10,590 nucleotides of DNA from Methylocapsa sp. (GTDB taxonomy: Bacteria; Pseudomonadota; Alphaproteobacteria; Rhizobiales; Beijerinckiaceae), in the NCBI GenBank assembly GCA_003162995.1, contig PLUZ01000569.1, forward strand, positions 1 through 10,590, read 5' to 3'. Both the position numbers and the translations under genes were made by a program. Every line of letters starts with the position of its first letter. Position 1 is the first letter of the stretch. The notes under the pieces are model-generated. The model did not search any database. It was not told the origin of the DNA and worked only from the letters and a program-made list of their open reading frames with translations. Positions 1-6,403 of the stretch are shown here, in pieces.

Positions 1-330
1 AACGTGGCGACCCTGTCCGCAGCATAGATCCAGTATCCTGGCCTCGGGGTTGAGCGGCAATAGGCGCAAGAAAATGTCGATTTCGCGCCGGGTGATGTCG
101 GCGTCCTCGACGACATCACCGTCGGTCTTAAGGTACAGCGCGTCGAACTGCCGTTCCCACCAGTCAGCCGGAACGTGATCCTCCAGTTTCGTTAAGGGAC
201 CGAGAGTGGCGCGTGTTCGTAGAGGCGACCGATTTCGTTTCTCGGAGGGATTTATTGCGTTCCGTTGGTCCCCGTCTCCCTCGGCGTCTTTGGCCACCGG
301 CCGCGTCGCCCCATTCGAATTGCTTTCCAC
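1..330 (-). CDS. Class I SAM-dependent methyltransferase, N-terminal part (runs off left edge)
   Basis: 110 codons are visible in an open frame that continues past position 1. The start is a GTG at 330, because a stop lies in frame a short way upstream with no ATG between. A GAGGGAG ribosome-binding site (336-342) sits 5 nt before the GTG and touches the stop codon of the upstream ligase gene, so the two are probably translationally coupled. The first 45 or so residues are hydrophilic and poorly conserved-looking. Then come a WWERQFDALYLKTDGD segment and, at about residues 99-108, ARILDLCCGQGRHV, a classical motif I (glycine-rich SAM-binding loop) of Rossmann-fold methyltransferases. The catalytic and substrate-binding part is outside the window, so the acceptor is unknown. 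Family level is confident; the substrate is not assignable. Confidence 0.85.
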   Translation of the reverse strand, partial: MESNSNGATRPVAKDAEGDGDQRNAINPSEKRNRSPLRTRATLGPLTKLEDHVPADWWERQFDALYLKTDGDVVEDADITRREIDIFLRLLPLNPEARILDLCCGQGRHV

Positions 331-341
331 GTAAGCTCCCT

Positions 342-1655
342 CTATGGTTCATCTAGCAAGTTAAGATGTTCAATCCGTGCAAACCCCTCAGCGATCAATT
401 TGCTCCCAATATCGCGGCGGAAACGCACATTGGGGATGATGACGCGGTCCGCCAATCGATAAGCCGCATCCTGGGCGGACGCTATCGTCCCCCCAACGCC
501 TGTCACCACCATAGTCCATCCATGCAGGCCGCTGGTGACCAGCTCACCGCGCTCAAGTCCTACCTCGCCGTAGTGCAACTGACATTTATCCGCGGCGCTG
601 AGATCGCCGTCAAAGAGCACTGGCAGGCCCACGGGCTCGGAAATGATCTGACGTCGCGTGAACGGGAATGGACGCGTTGTCAGAACGACTCCGACCGAAA
701 AGCCGGGCCGGACCTGAAATTCTTTGGCCGACCGCCTGATCATCATTCGGAAGAGTTGGGGCCAGGACGTTATTTGCAGTGGGTCTAGCACGGCGAAGCC
801 GGGGTATCCAAAGCGGCAGGTGAACTCCAGTGGCCAGATGCCCTGCTCGTTTACAATCGTGTTGAGGTTGATGTATCCGCAATAAAGATTCGCGCGTAGC
901 AGCGGTTCCATACGAGCCAAGGTGGCAGCAAAAAAGCGCTCGGTTCGATCGAAGGTGGCGACGGTCCCCATCTCGCCCGTGAGTTCCCCCAAGTCCCCCG
1001 GAAAGAAACGCTTGTGCTCCCAGTCGAGGCAGGCTGGCCGTATAAATTCATGACCGTCGAAATAGGCACCCACGCCCATTTCGACCCCGTCCACATGTTC
1101 CATGAGAATGAAACTCGCCGGCTTCCCCTCGAACTGACGAAACCTTGCCGCGATGACGGCCCGAACATCCGCGCCGTCGCTTAACCGGCCAACGTAATTA
1201 TCCGCCGAAGCAAATCCAGGGCCATTGAATTTCAGGGCATATCGACCCGGGCGGCTCGTCAAAAATGCATCTGCTGCGAGCGGGCCCCCGAATTCCCAAA
1301 CGCGGCAAATCGGCAAGCCAAGTTCATCAAGAATCCGTTGGGCATAACCGCGATCATTTTCGAGCCGATCTCCGTAGGCGCTGCCGCCGATGACATTAAA
1401 GCCGTCGTGGCGCAAGGTATCCTGCAGTGCTCCGCGATCTTCCGCGACATTTTCGAAGAGGATGATTCCCTCCTGCCCCGCCTCTCGAATCCACGATAGC
1501 TCATCGTGCCAATGGTCTGTCCGTTCAACCATGCCGGCGAGAATTCCGTGACACTGCTTATCAGAAATAAAAACCCGAACTTCATGGCCATCAGCAATTA
1601 GCCGAAGATAGAGAGCGCCGAGGTCACAAGTATCGCCGATTCCTAGGAAGCGCAT
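342..1655 (-). CDS. PurD-like (GARS-type) ATP-grasp ligase, divergent
   Basis: The protein has 437 residues, close to the usual PurD length of about 420-430. The order is an N-terminal Rossmann-like domain (MRFLGIGDTCDLGALYLR), an ATP-grasp core and a GARS C-terminal domain. Core matches are ALKFNG (Lys142), FILMEHVDG (~183-190), HKR (214-216), GEMG (227-230), PLEFTCRFG (275-283), and FRRDIG (412-417), a PurD C-terminal signature. PurD makes glycinamide ribonucleotide from phosphoribosylamine, glycine and ATP. Here the N-terminal GGREHA motif is absent and the EFN metal-ligand motif reads EFT. I infer an ATP-dependent carboxylate-amine ligase with a different substrate, not housekeeping purine synthesis. 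I prefer ATG 1655 over the adjacent TTG 1658; a GAGGCG site lies 6 nt before the ATG. The next gene starts 11 bp past its stop. Confidence 0.82.
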   Translation of the reverse strand: MRFLGIGDTCDLGALYLRLIADGHEVRVFISDKQCHGILAGMVERTDHWHDELSWIREAGQEGIILFENVAEDRGALQDTLRHDGFNVIGGSAYGDRLENDRGYAQRILDELGLPICRVWEFGGPLAADAFLTSRPGRYALKFNGPGFASADNYVGRLSDGADVRAVIAARFRQFEGKPASFILMEHVDGVEMGVGAYFDGHEFIRPACLDWEHKRFFPGDLGELTGEMGTVATFDRTERFFAATLARMEPLLRANLYCGYINLNTIVNEQGIWPLEFTCRFGYPGFAVLDPLQITSWPQLFRMMIRRSAKEFQVRPGFSVGVVLTTRPFPFTRRQIISEPVGLPVLFDGDLSAADKCQLHYGEVGLERGELVTSGLHGWTMVVTGVGGTIASAQDAAYRLADRVIIPNVRFRRDIGSKLIAEGFARIEHLNLLDEP

Positions 1656-1713
1656 CAAATTCGCCTCGGGCGAAAATCAGACATCTGTTAGCGTCGCAAA
1701 ACGATCGTAGCTT

Positions 1714-1738
1714 AACACTAGTTGGTCGTAATGGTTCC
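1714..1738 (-). promoter_or_regulatory. EcfG-like (general stress response) promoter candidate for the ligase gene
   Basis: On the minus strand GGAAC (1734-1738) is followed after 16 nt by TGTT (1714-1717). The alphaproteobacterial EcfG consensus is GGAAC-N16/17-CGTT, so 8 of 9 positions agree. It lies about 58 bp before the ligase start, a suitable distance. A match of this quality is expected about once or twice by chance in a window of this size, so the call rests mainly on position. Confidence 0.3.
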
Positions 1739-1846
1739 GTGCCGGACTGTTCCCTGCCTGACAGCACGCTGCCGCATTGATTTAACTCTCGGATTTGCGG
1801 ATCCGGTTCCTGCCTCCTCTTAAAAGGCAGAGGGGTGCCACGATAT

Positions 1847-1871
1847 GGAACTTTTGAACGCCTGGCGCGTC
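1847..1871 (+). promoter_or_regulatory. EcfG-like promoter candidate for the HemK-like methyltransferase gene
   Basis: GGAAC (1847-1851), 16 nt, then CGTC (1868-1871): 8 of 9 positions of the EcfG consensus. A perfect CGTT occurs at 1871-1874 but at 19-nt spacing, which is too long. The motif is about 79 bp before the ATG at 1950 and mirrors the candidate facing the other way. Confidence 0.28.
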
Positions 1872-1949
1872 GTTAAATGCGTCACGGACTCTATCTTCTG
1901 ACGCGGCCAGTTGGCTGGCGAGGTTGCGGCGCAATCCTAAATTGAGGTT

Positions 1950-2906
1950 ATGACCTTGCAGGGCGGCTTAGCTGGAGCACTGAACGATAGCGCGCTCCTT
2001 CAGCTGGTCGGCATGGTGCGCGACACCGGATATCGATTTGTAACGGTGAGTCCGATGACCCACCAACGTGTCAACAGCAGGCCGGGAAACGAATCCGCGG
2101 TCAACCTTGCGGGTGTGTTCGGCTGGAGCCGGCCGTTTTCGCAGCAAATTTTGCCTGTGGGTATGTTCGAGTTAATGCGGCACGCCGATGCGCTCGTCGA
2201 AATCGGGAAAGAGTGGAAATCTAAGATTCGTATATCGACTCTGGACAATAAGCTTTTCGTGCATTCAGCCTATCCAACGATTTCCAGCGACTCAGTATTT
2301 TTTGGTCCGGATACGTATCGTTTCGCAAGCGCAATAATGGCTCACCTGGAAGCGTGCAAAACTCCCATTCGTAGAGCCGTGGATATTTGTTGCGGCGCTG
2401 GGTCAGGAGCTATCGTGATTGCCAAGGCGGTATCGGATGCCGAGATAGTCATGACCGATATTAACAGCGCCGCCCTCCGGCTGGCGCGCGTTAACGCCGC
2501 GCTCGCGGATGTACATAATGCCAAGCCGTATCTGAGCAGTATTCTATCGGCCGTGGAGGGCACTTTCGATCTGATAGTCGCCAATCCTCCTTATCTGGTC
2601 GACCCGTCGCTAAGGGCCTACCGACACGGCGGCGGACCTCTCGGCGCGAGCCTTTCCTTGGCCATCGTGGAATCCGCGATAGAGCGACTTGCCTCCGCCG
2701 GCATGCTGGTCCTTTACACCGGCGCCGCGGTCATCAATGGCATTGACCCGTTCAAGGAGATTGCGGGACTCAAGCTTAGCGCGGCGGACTTCGCATGGTC
2801 CTACAAAGAAGTTGACCCCGACGTATTCGGGGAAGAGCTCGAGTCCGAAGCATACCGAAATGCCGACCGCATCGCAGCGGTGGTGCTGACGGCAAGAAGA
2901 AGGTGA
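1950..2906 (+). CDS. HemK/PrmC-like class I SAM methyltransferase with NPPY motif
   Basis: This 318-residue methyltransferase has a SAM-binding motif I, VDICCGAGSGAIVIA (144-158), an acidic loop MTDIN (Asp170) and the catalytic NPPY motif (212-215). NPPY is typical of enzymes that methylate a planar nitrogen: glutamine side-chain amides in PrmC/HemK, or adenine in N6 DNA methylases. The ~140-residue N-terminal region (FGWSRPF, then FFGPDTYRF before motif I) differs from the short helical domain of PrmC that binds release factors, so the housekeeping PrmC role is unlikely. No DNA target-recognition domain is visible. ATG 1950 is the first ATG after an in-frame stop; GAGG lies only 2 nt upstream, so the weaker Met22 start remains possible. 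The oxidase gene follows directly, implying a two-gene operon. The substrate is unknown. Confidence 0.82.
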   Translation: MTLQGGLAGALNDSALLQLVGMVRDTGYRFVTVSPMTHQRVNSRPGNESAVNLAGVFGWSRPFSQQILPVGMFELMRHADALVEIGKEWKSKIRISTLDNKLFVHSAYPTISSDSVFFGPDTYRFASAIMAHLEACKTPIRRAVDICCGAGSGAIVIAKAVSDAEIVMTDINSAALRLARVNAALADVHNAKPYLSSILSAVEGTFDLIVANPPYLVDPSLRAYRHGGGPLGASLSLAIVESAIERLASAGMLVLYTGAAVINGIDPFKEIAGLKLSAADFAWSYKEVDPDVFGEELESEAYRNADRIAAVVLTARRR

Positions 2907-2911
2907 GTGTT

Positions 2912-3805
2912 ATGGCTGCGGTGAAAAGTAAAGAAACAGGCCACGATCGCGATAGCGCCGGCAACGAGCTCCACCGTCTACTCTCCTCTTTTAACCGCAA
3001 GCGGTTGAGTCCGGGCCTGCCGACGCCAAGCTGGCGCCGCGATATCGACGAGATGGCCGCTTTACTTCGGCTTGAAGGAGAGTTTTTGGAGGCTCAACGC
3101 CAGGCAGTGAGGGAAAGCGCGTCTGCAGCACCAGTCGATCCGGCCGGTTTCACGGCATGGTTTGAGAGCCTCAAGATAAATGGTCCAGGACAGGGCGATC
3201 CGCTGTTCCCCTGGCTCGCAGAGAAGTGCTCAATGGAAGAGATGAAATGGTTCCTGACCCAGGAGGTGGCGGGGGAAGCCGGTTTTGAGGATTTAACGGC
3301 GTTGACCCAGGTGAAGTTGCCCACTCGGGCAAAATTGGAGTTGGCAAGAAATTATTGGGATGAGATGGGGAGAGGCAATGCCAGGGGCATGCACGGGCCG
3401 CTGCTTGCAATGCTTGCAAATCGCCTGGGCCTGGAGCCGAGGGATGAGACCACGGTCTGGGAGTCGCTTGCTCTTGCGAATACAATGGCGGGTCTCGCAG
3501 CAAACCGGCGCTACGCCTATCACGCGATAGGCGCCCTCGGCGTGATTGAACTGACTGCGCCGGAAAGGGCCGCCGCGACGGCCGCAGGATTAAAGCGCCT
3601 CGGTGTGCCGGTCGATGATCGACATTATTTCGATCTTCATTCGGTCCTAGATGTCAAGCACTCGTTAGCGTGGAATGCCGAAGCGATCTTTCCCCTTGTC
3701 GCGGCAAATCCAAACGTCGCCTACGCAATCGCCGAAGGGGCGCTCATACGACTACACTGCGGCGCGCGTTGCTTCGTCCGCTACCGGCGCGAGCTAGGAT
3801 GTTGA
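2912..3805 (+). CDS. Haem-oxygenase-like diiron oxidase (HDO; iron-containing redox enzyme family)
   Basis: The protein has 297 residues from ATG 2912, which has an AAGAAGG site 8 nt upstream. A GTG at 2903 that overlaps the upstream stop is the alternative start. Candidate metal ligands follow the HDO pattern: Glu118 or Glu122 (FLTQEVAGE), Glu151 and His161 (WDEM...GMH), Glu213 (VIELT), and His243/Asp247/His250 (DLHSVLDVKH). The E-x9-H, E-x29-H and H-x3-D-x2-H spacings agree with those I recall for SznF. The C-terminus (EGALIRL, then ARCFVRYRRELG) is typical and complete. HDOs use a diiron centre and O2 for N-oxygenation, C-C cleavage or desaturation, as in SznF, UndA, BesC and CADD. Coupling to the methyltransferase suggests both act on the same molecule; which reaction is unknown. 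Confidence 0.83.
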   Translation: MAAVKSKETGHDRDSAGNELHRLLSSFNRKRLSPGLPTPSWRRDIDEMAALLRLEGEFLEAQRQAVRESASAAPVDPAGFTAWFESLKINGPGQGDPLFPWLAEKCSMEEMKWFLTQEVAGEAGFEDLTALTQVKLPTRAKLELARNYWDEMGRGNARGMHGPLLAMLANRLGLEPRDETTVWESLALANTMAGLAANRRYAYHAIGALGVIELTAPERAAATAAGLKRLGVPVDDRHYFDLHSVLDVKHSLAWNAEAIFPLVAANPNVAYAIAEGALIRLHCGARCFVRYRRELGC

Positions 3806-3812
3806 TAATCGT

Positions 3813-3835
3813 GCGGCCGCGGGGCGCCGGGCCGC
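3813..3835 (+). terminator. GC-rich hairpin, possible terminator of the methyltransferase-oxidase pair
   Basis: GCGGCC (3813-3818) pairs with GGCCGC (3830-3835), and the loop is itself GC-rich. It starts 7 bp after the oxidase stop. The following GTTTA is only a weak T-tract, so this is a modest call. Confidence 0.35.
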
Positions 3836-3853
3836 GTTTAGGAAATGGGTGAG

Positions 3854-3870
3854 GCCATCTGTCAGATGGC
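3854..3870. repeat. Perfect 7-bp inverted repeat with 3-nt loop
   Basis: GCCATCT-GTC-AGATGGC forms a compact hairpin 48 bp after the oxidase stop. No T-run follows, so it is either a weak terminator or a binding site/IS end remnant. The final GGC overlaps the first copy of the nearby GGCACTTAAT repeat. Confidence 0.5.
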
Positions 3871-3926
3871 ACTTAATACTGAGACGGTCTAATATGTATT
3901 TTCAATAACTTAGAAAGGCACTTAAT
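3868..3926. repeat. Direct repeat GGCACTTAAT, two copies 49 bp apart
   Basis: Identical 10-bp copies lie at 3868-3877 and 3917-3926. They sit in a gene-free, AT-richer stretch. They could be a target-site duplication scar or chance; no IS ends are recognisable between them. Confidence 0.35.
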
Positions 3927-4331
3927 GGGTTCTTCCTCAATCTCTGTTGCAGTGAAAACTGATTGCATCCGTTAACGCTCTGAAATCACATCAATTTATG
4001 GCGAAAGACGTCCGAGAAAAACATGTCGCGCAAGAATCGCGAGATTGCCCCCGCTTTCTTAAGTGTTTCCAAGACTTATTTTGTCCTCGAGCTTTCGGCA
4101 GCCACAGCCTTTAAGGCAGAGCCACCAAAAATCGCAACTTGCAACGCCAATTGAACGCCGCATAAAATCAAACATCGGATGAGCCGCGTCCTCCATTAAA
4201 TCACGCCGCCTTTGTCTCAAATATTCTGACGACGGACAGCTTCCAGAATTTCCGCTCCTCGACAGGGCAGAAGCGAGCGATTAAATTTGCCGTCAGGGTT
4301 GTCGCTGACATAGTGCCGGCGGCGACACTGG

Positions 4332-5642
4332 CTACAGGACAGCGGTAACGAGCATCCCGACGACCGCAGCCGCCATGACGATGGTCGCTAGCCATCCCGT
4401 AAAACGCAGGACGCCGGTCACCGTAAATTGGCCCATGACCTTTGTATTAGCGGTAAGAAGCATCATCAGGACCATCACCGGCGCTGCCACAACGCCGTTG
4501 ATGACTGCGGACCAGAAGAGTGCCTGTATCGGATTGAACGAGGTAAAATTCAATGCAACCCCAACCAACGTGGCAATAGCCAAGGTCGCATAAAACGCCT
4601 TGGCTTGAAGCGGCAACCACGCAAGACCAGTTGGCCACTTTCGGGCTTCGCCGATAGCATAAGCGGCCGAGCCAGCAAGTACCGGAACCGCGAGAAGGCC
4701 CGTACCCAAAATACCCGAAGTGAAGACGCTGAAGGCAAACGGTCCAGCTACGGGGCGGAGGGCTTCGGCCGCCTGACTTGAGGTCTGAATGTTGGTGATC
4801 CCGTGGACATGCAATGTGGCCGCAGTGATAACAATGATCGCAATCGCTACGAGATTTGAAAATGCCATCCCGATATATGTGTCCAGCCGAATGCGCTCAA
4901 GCGCGCTCTTTGCCTGATGCGGGGCATATTTCAGCGGCTCGCGTTCAGTAGATGCTTCCACATCCTCGACTTCTTGTGAAGCCTGCCAGAAGAACAAATA
5001 GGGGCTTATTGTGGTCCCAAGAATGGCGACTACGGACGTCCAGAATGTCGTACTTGCGGAAAACGTGGGTATGAAAAGGCCGCGCGCCATTTCCTCCCAA
5101 GGAATATGCACGACCATGACGGTACCAAAATAGGCAAACAGGCTGAGCGTCAGCCACTTAAGAACCGAAACGTAGCGTTTATACGGAACAAATATTTGGA
5201 GCACCACGCACAAAACACCCGCGAGCATGACATATAGGAGATGCGGCCCCCCAACCAGCAAGCTCAAGGCATCGCCCATCGCTCCGAGATCGGCTCCAAT
5301 GTTAATCGTGTTCGCGATAAAGAGGAGGCCGACGATGGCGTTCAGCAACCAAGCGGGATAATGACGGCGAATGTTACCGGCAACTCCGCGCCCGGTCGTA
5401 CGCCCAATCCTGCCGCTGATCTCTTGAATGGCCGCCATTAATGGATAGCTAAACAGCATCGTCCAGGAAATACTGAATCCGAATTGGGCGCCGACCTGCG
5501 AGTACGTGGCGATGCCGCTGGGATCGTCATCCGACGCCCCGGTAATAAGTCCCGGTCCAAGAATGCTTAGCACTCGGGATTTTCCGGGACCTAGAACCTG
5601 GGTACCCATCGCGGTTTCGTCGTCTGGTTCCGCCAGCGCCAT
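4332..5642 (-). CDS. NRAMP-family (SLC11-like) metal ion transporter with non-canonical metal-site motifs
   Basis: The protein has 436 residues from ATG 5642, chosen because AGGAG (5648-5652) lies 5 nt upstream; an upstream in-frame ATG at 5696 lacks such a site. It is hydrophobic, with about 11 membrane segments and an SLC11 layout. TM1 reads ITGASDDDPSGIATYSQ, placing DPSG (40-43) where Mn/Fe NRAMPs have DPGN. TM6 (about 210-227) reads TTISPYLFFWQASQE and lacks the Met-Pro-His metal-site motif. Proton-coupled NRAMPs carry Mn2+, Fe2+ and similar ions across the inner membrane. Loss of the Met thioether is a mark of SLC11 relatives that carry other ions, such as the NRMT Mg2+ transporters, so Mn2+ specificity should not be assumed and mntH is not a safe name. 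No Fur-, Mur- or MntR-like box was identified. Confidence 0.88.
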   Translation of the reverse strand: MALAEPDDETAMGTQVLGPGKSRVLSILGPGLITGASDDDPSGIATYSQVGAQFGFSISWTMLFSYPLMAAIQEISGRIGRTTGRGVAGNIRRHYPAWLLNAIVGLLFIANTINIGADLGAMGDALSLLVGGPHLLYVMLAGVLCVVLQIFVPYKRYVSVLKWLTLSLFAYFGTVMVVHIPWEEMARGLFIPTFSASTTFWTSVVAILGTTISPYLFFWQASQEVEDVEASTEREPLKYAPHQAKSALERIRLDTYIGMAFSNLVAIAIIVITAATLHVHGITNIQTSSQAAEALRPVAGPFAFSVFTSGILGTGLLAVPVLAGSAAYAIGEARKWPTGLAWLPLQAKAFYATLAIATLVGVALNFTSFNPIQALFWSAVINGVVAAPVMVLMMLLTANTKVMGQFTVTGVLRFTGWLATIVMAAAVVGMLVTAVL

Positions 5643-5947
5643 CTTTCTCTCCTGATTTGGCTCGAACGAACGACTAAGCAAGATGTTCAAAGACATTCCC
5701 GCTTACCGGTGGAATCTCTACTTCTTATGCACAAAGGTGTGACGCAGGGGGCGCCGTTCTTTCATTTCTGAAGCTTCAAATCATCGCGGTCCGCGTGGTG
5801 CTTCGATACAAAACATTTGCTCACCGCGCCTTGGTCATAACTGTCCTCAGACCCTTATGGGACACCCAGGGGAACTAAAGGAGCAAACTCTGGTTTCATA
5901 AAGTACCTCTGCGGGTCTGGGCACGATGTAAATGGAGCGAATCCTAG
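5643..5947. promoter_or_regulatory. Divergent region between NRAMP and the DUF326 gene
   Basis: 305 bp. It holds the NRAMP ribosome-binding site and, toward the DUF326 gene, one EcfG-like promoter candidate. In the last 60 bp traces of a lost 5' coding part of the DUF326 gene may be present (see that entry). Nothing else was recognised. Confidence 0.45.
5871..5895 (+). promoter_or_regulatory. EcfG-like promoter candidate upstream of the DUF326 gene
   Basis: GGAAC (5871-5875), 16-nt spacer, GGTT (5892-5895): 8 of 9 positions of GGAAC-N16/17-CGTT. It ends 52 bp before the ATG at 5948. If the DUF326 gene ever had its usual N-terminal half at this spot, that half would overlap this motif, so promoter and gene fragment cannot both be ancestral in this arrangement. 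Confidence 0.3.
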
Positions 5948-6142
5948 ATGGCTTGCGCCGAGATTTGTCGGACGTCAGCGCATTTCATGCTGCTTGGCTC
6001 GGACCTTCACAAACTCACCTGTCGCGAATGCGCCGGAGTCTGCGAGCAACGCGCCGCGGATTGTGAGCGGGTTGGTGAGATGCGGGAATGCACCGATGCT
6101 TGTCGTCGCTGTGCCGCAAGCTGCCGAAAGATGGCTACCTGA
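5948..6142 (+). pseudogene. DUF326-type Cys-rich copper-binding protein, C-terminal half only
   Basis: The frame gives 64 residues with ten Cys at 3, 7, 25, 28, 32, 39, 48, 52, 55 and 59. The spacing (CAEIC, CRECAGVC, CTDACRRCAASC, RKMA end) is that of the DUF326/Csp-like four-helix copper-storage family. Members usually have 105-130 residues with a similar Cys-rich first half; here only the second half exists. A TAG lies directly before the ATG and no clear ribosome-binding site is present. In the frame one base earlier, ERILD at 5935-5949 resembles the family's 'CI-LD' lead-in to CAEIC, which suggests a frameshift plus upstream loss. One family-typical Cys (position 35) is Arg. A shortened functional protein is possible, but a decayed gene is more likely. 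The family would bind Cu(I) in the cytosol. Confidence 0.65.
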
Positions 6143-6403
6143 ATGGGCATCCACGGTTTCATCGATGGGACCCTACGTCTCGTTTTGCGCGGGGATTTTC
6201 TACAGGCGACGATGTCGGGGCCATAGGTCATGACTCTTCTCTATCGACAAATACCAAGCCGTGCGGCGGACGTCCCCAAAACCCAGAGGATGCGTGATAT
6301 CATGCGGTACGGAAATTTCTTGGCCGCTCCTCGGCTACGACACAGTGCCAGAGCATTCGTTTCAAAATTCAAACTAATCAAGCCGTCCCACTCTGATTCC
6401 ACG

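Larger units (their letters stand above)
1656..1949. promoter_or_regulatory. Divergent intergenic region between the ligase pair and the methyltransferase-oxidase pair
   Basis: This 294-bp gap separates the starts of two divergent gene pairs and must hold their promoters. It contains an EcfG-like motif in each direction (listed separately). An imperfect inverted repeat, TGCC...GGCA around TCTTAAAA, lies at about 1811-1829. No open frame in it looks coding. No RNA gene or riboswitch fold was recognised. Confidence 0.5.
3806..4331. other. Gene-free stretch between the oxidase and NRAMP genes
   Basis: 526 bp in which I find no convincing gene. It holds the two hairpins and the 10-bp direct repeat listed separately, and a short palindrome GCCTTTAAGGC near 4109. 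A 43-codon frame from ATG 4023 to 4154 has no good ribosome-binding site and no recognisable motif. Both flanking genes converge here, so no promoter is required. Confidence 0.6.

Noticed and set aside
1823..1840. Sigma54-like TGGCAC...TGCC on the minus strand upstream of the ligase gene
   Set aside because: The GG-to-GC spacing is one base short of the -24/-12 requirement, and the -12 element is imperfect.
3866..3881. TGGCAC resembling a sigma54 -24 element
   Set aside because: The expected TTGC -12 element is not present at the right distance, and no gene follows on that strand.
4023..4154. 43-codon plus-strand frame in the gene-free stretch
   Set aside because: No ribosome-binding site, no motif and unremarkable composition.
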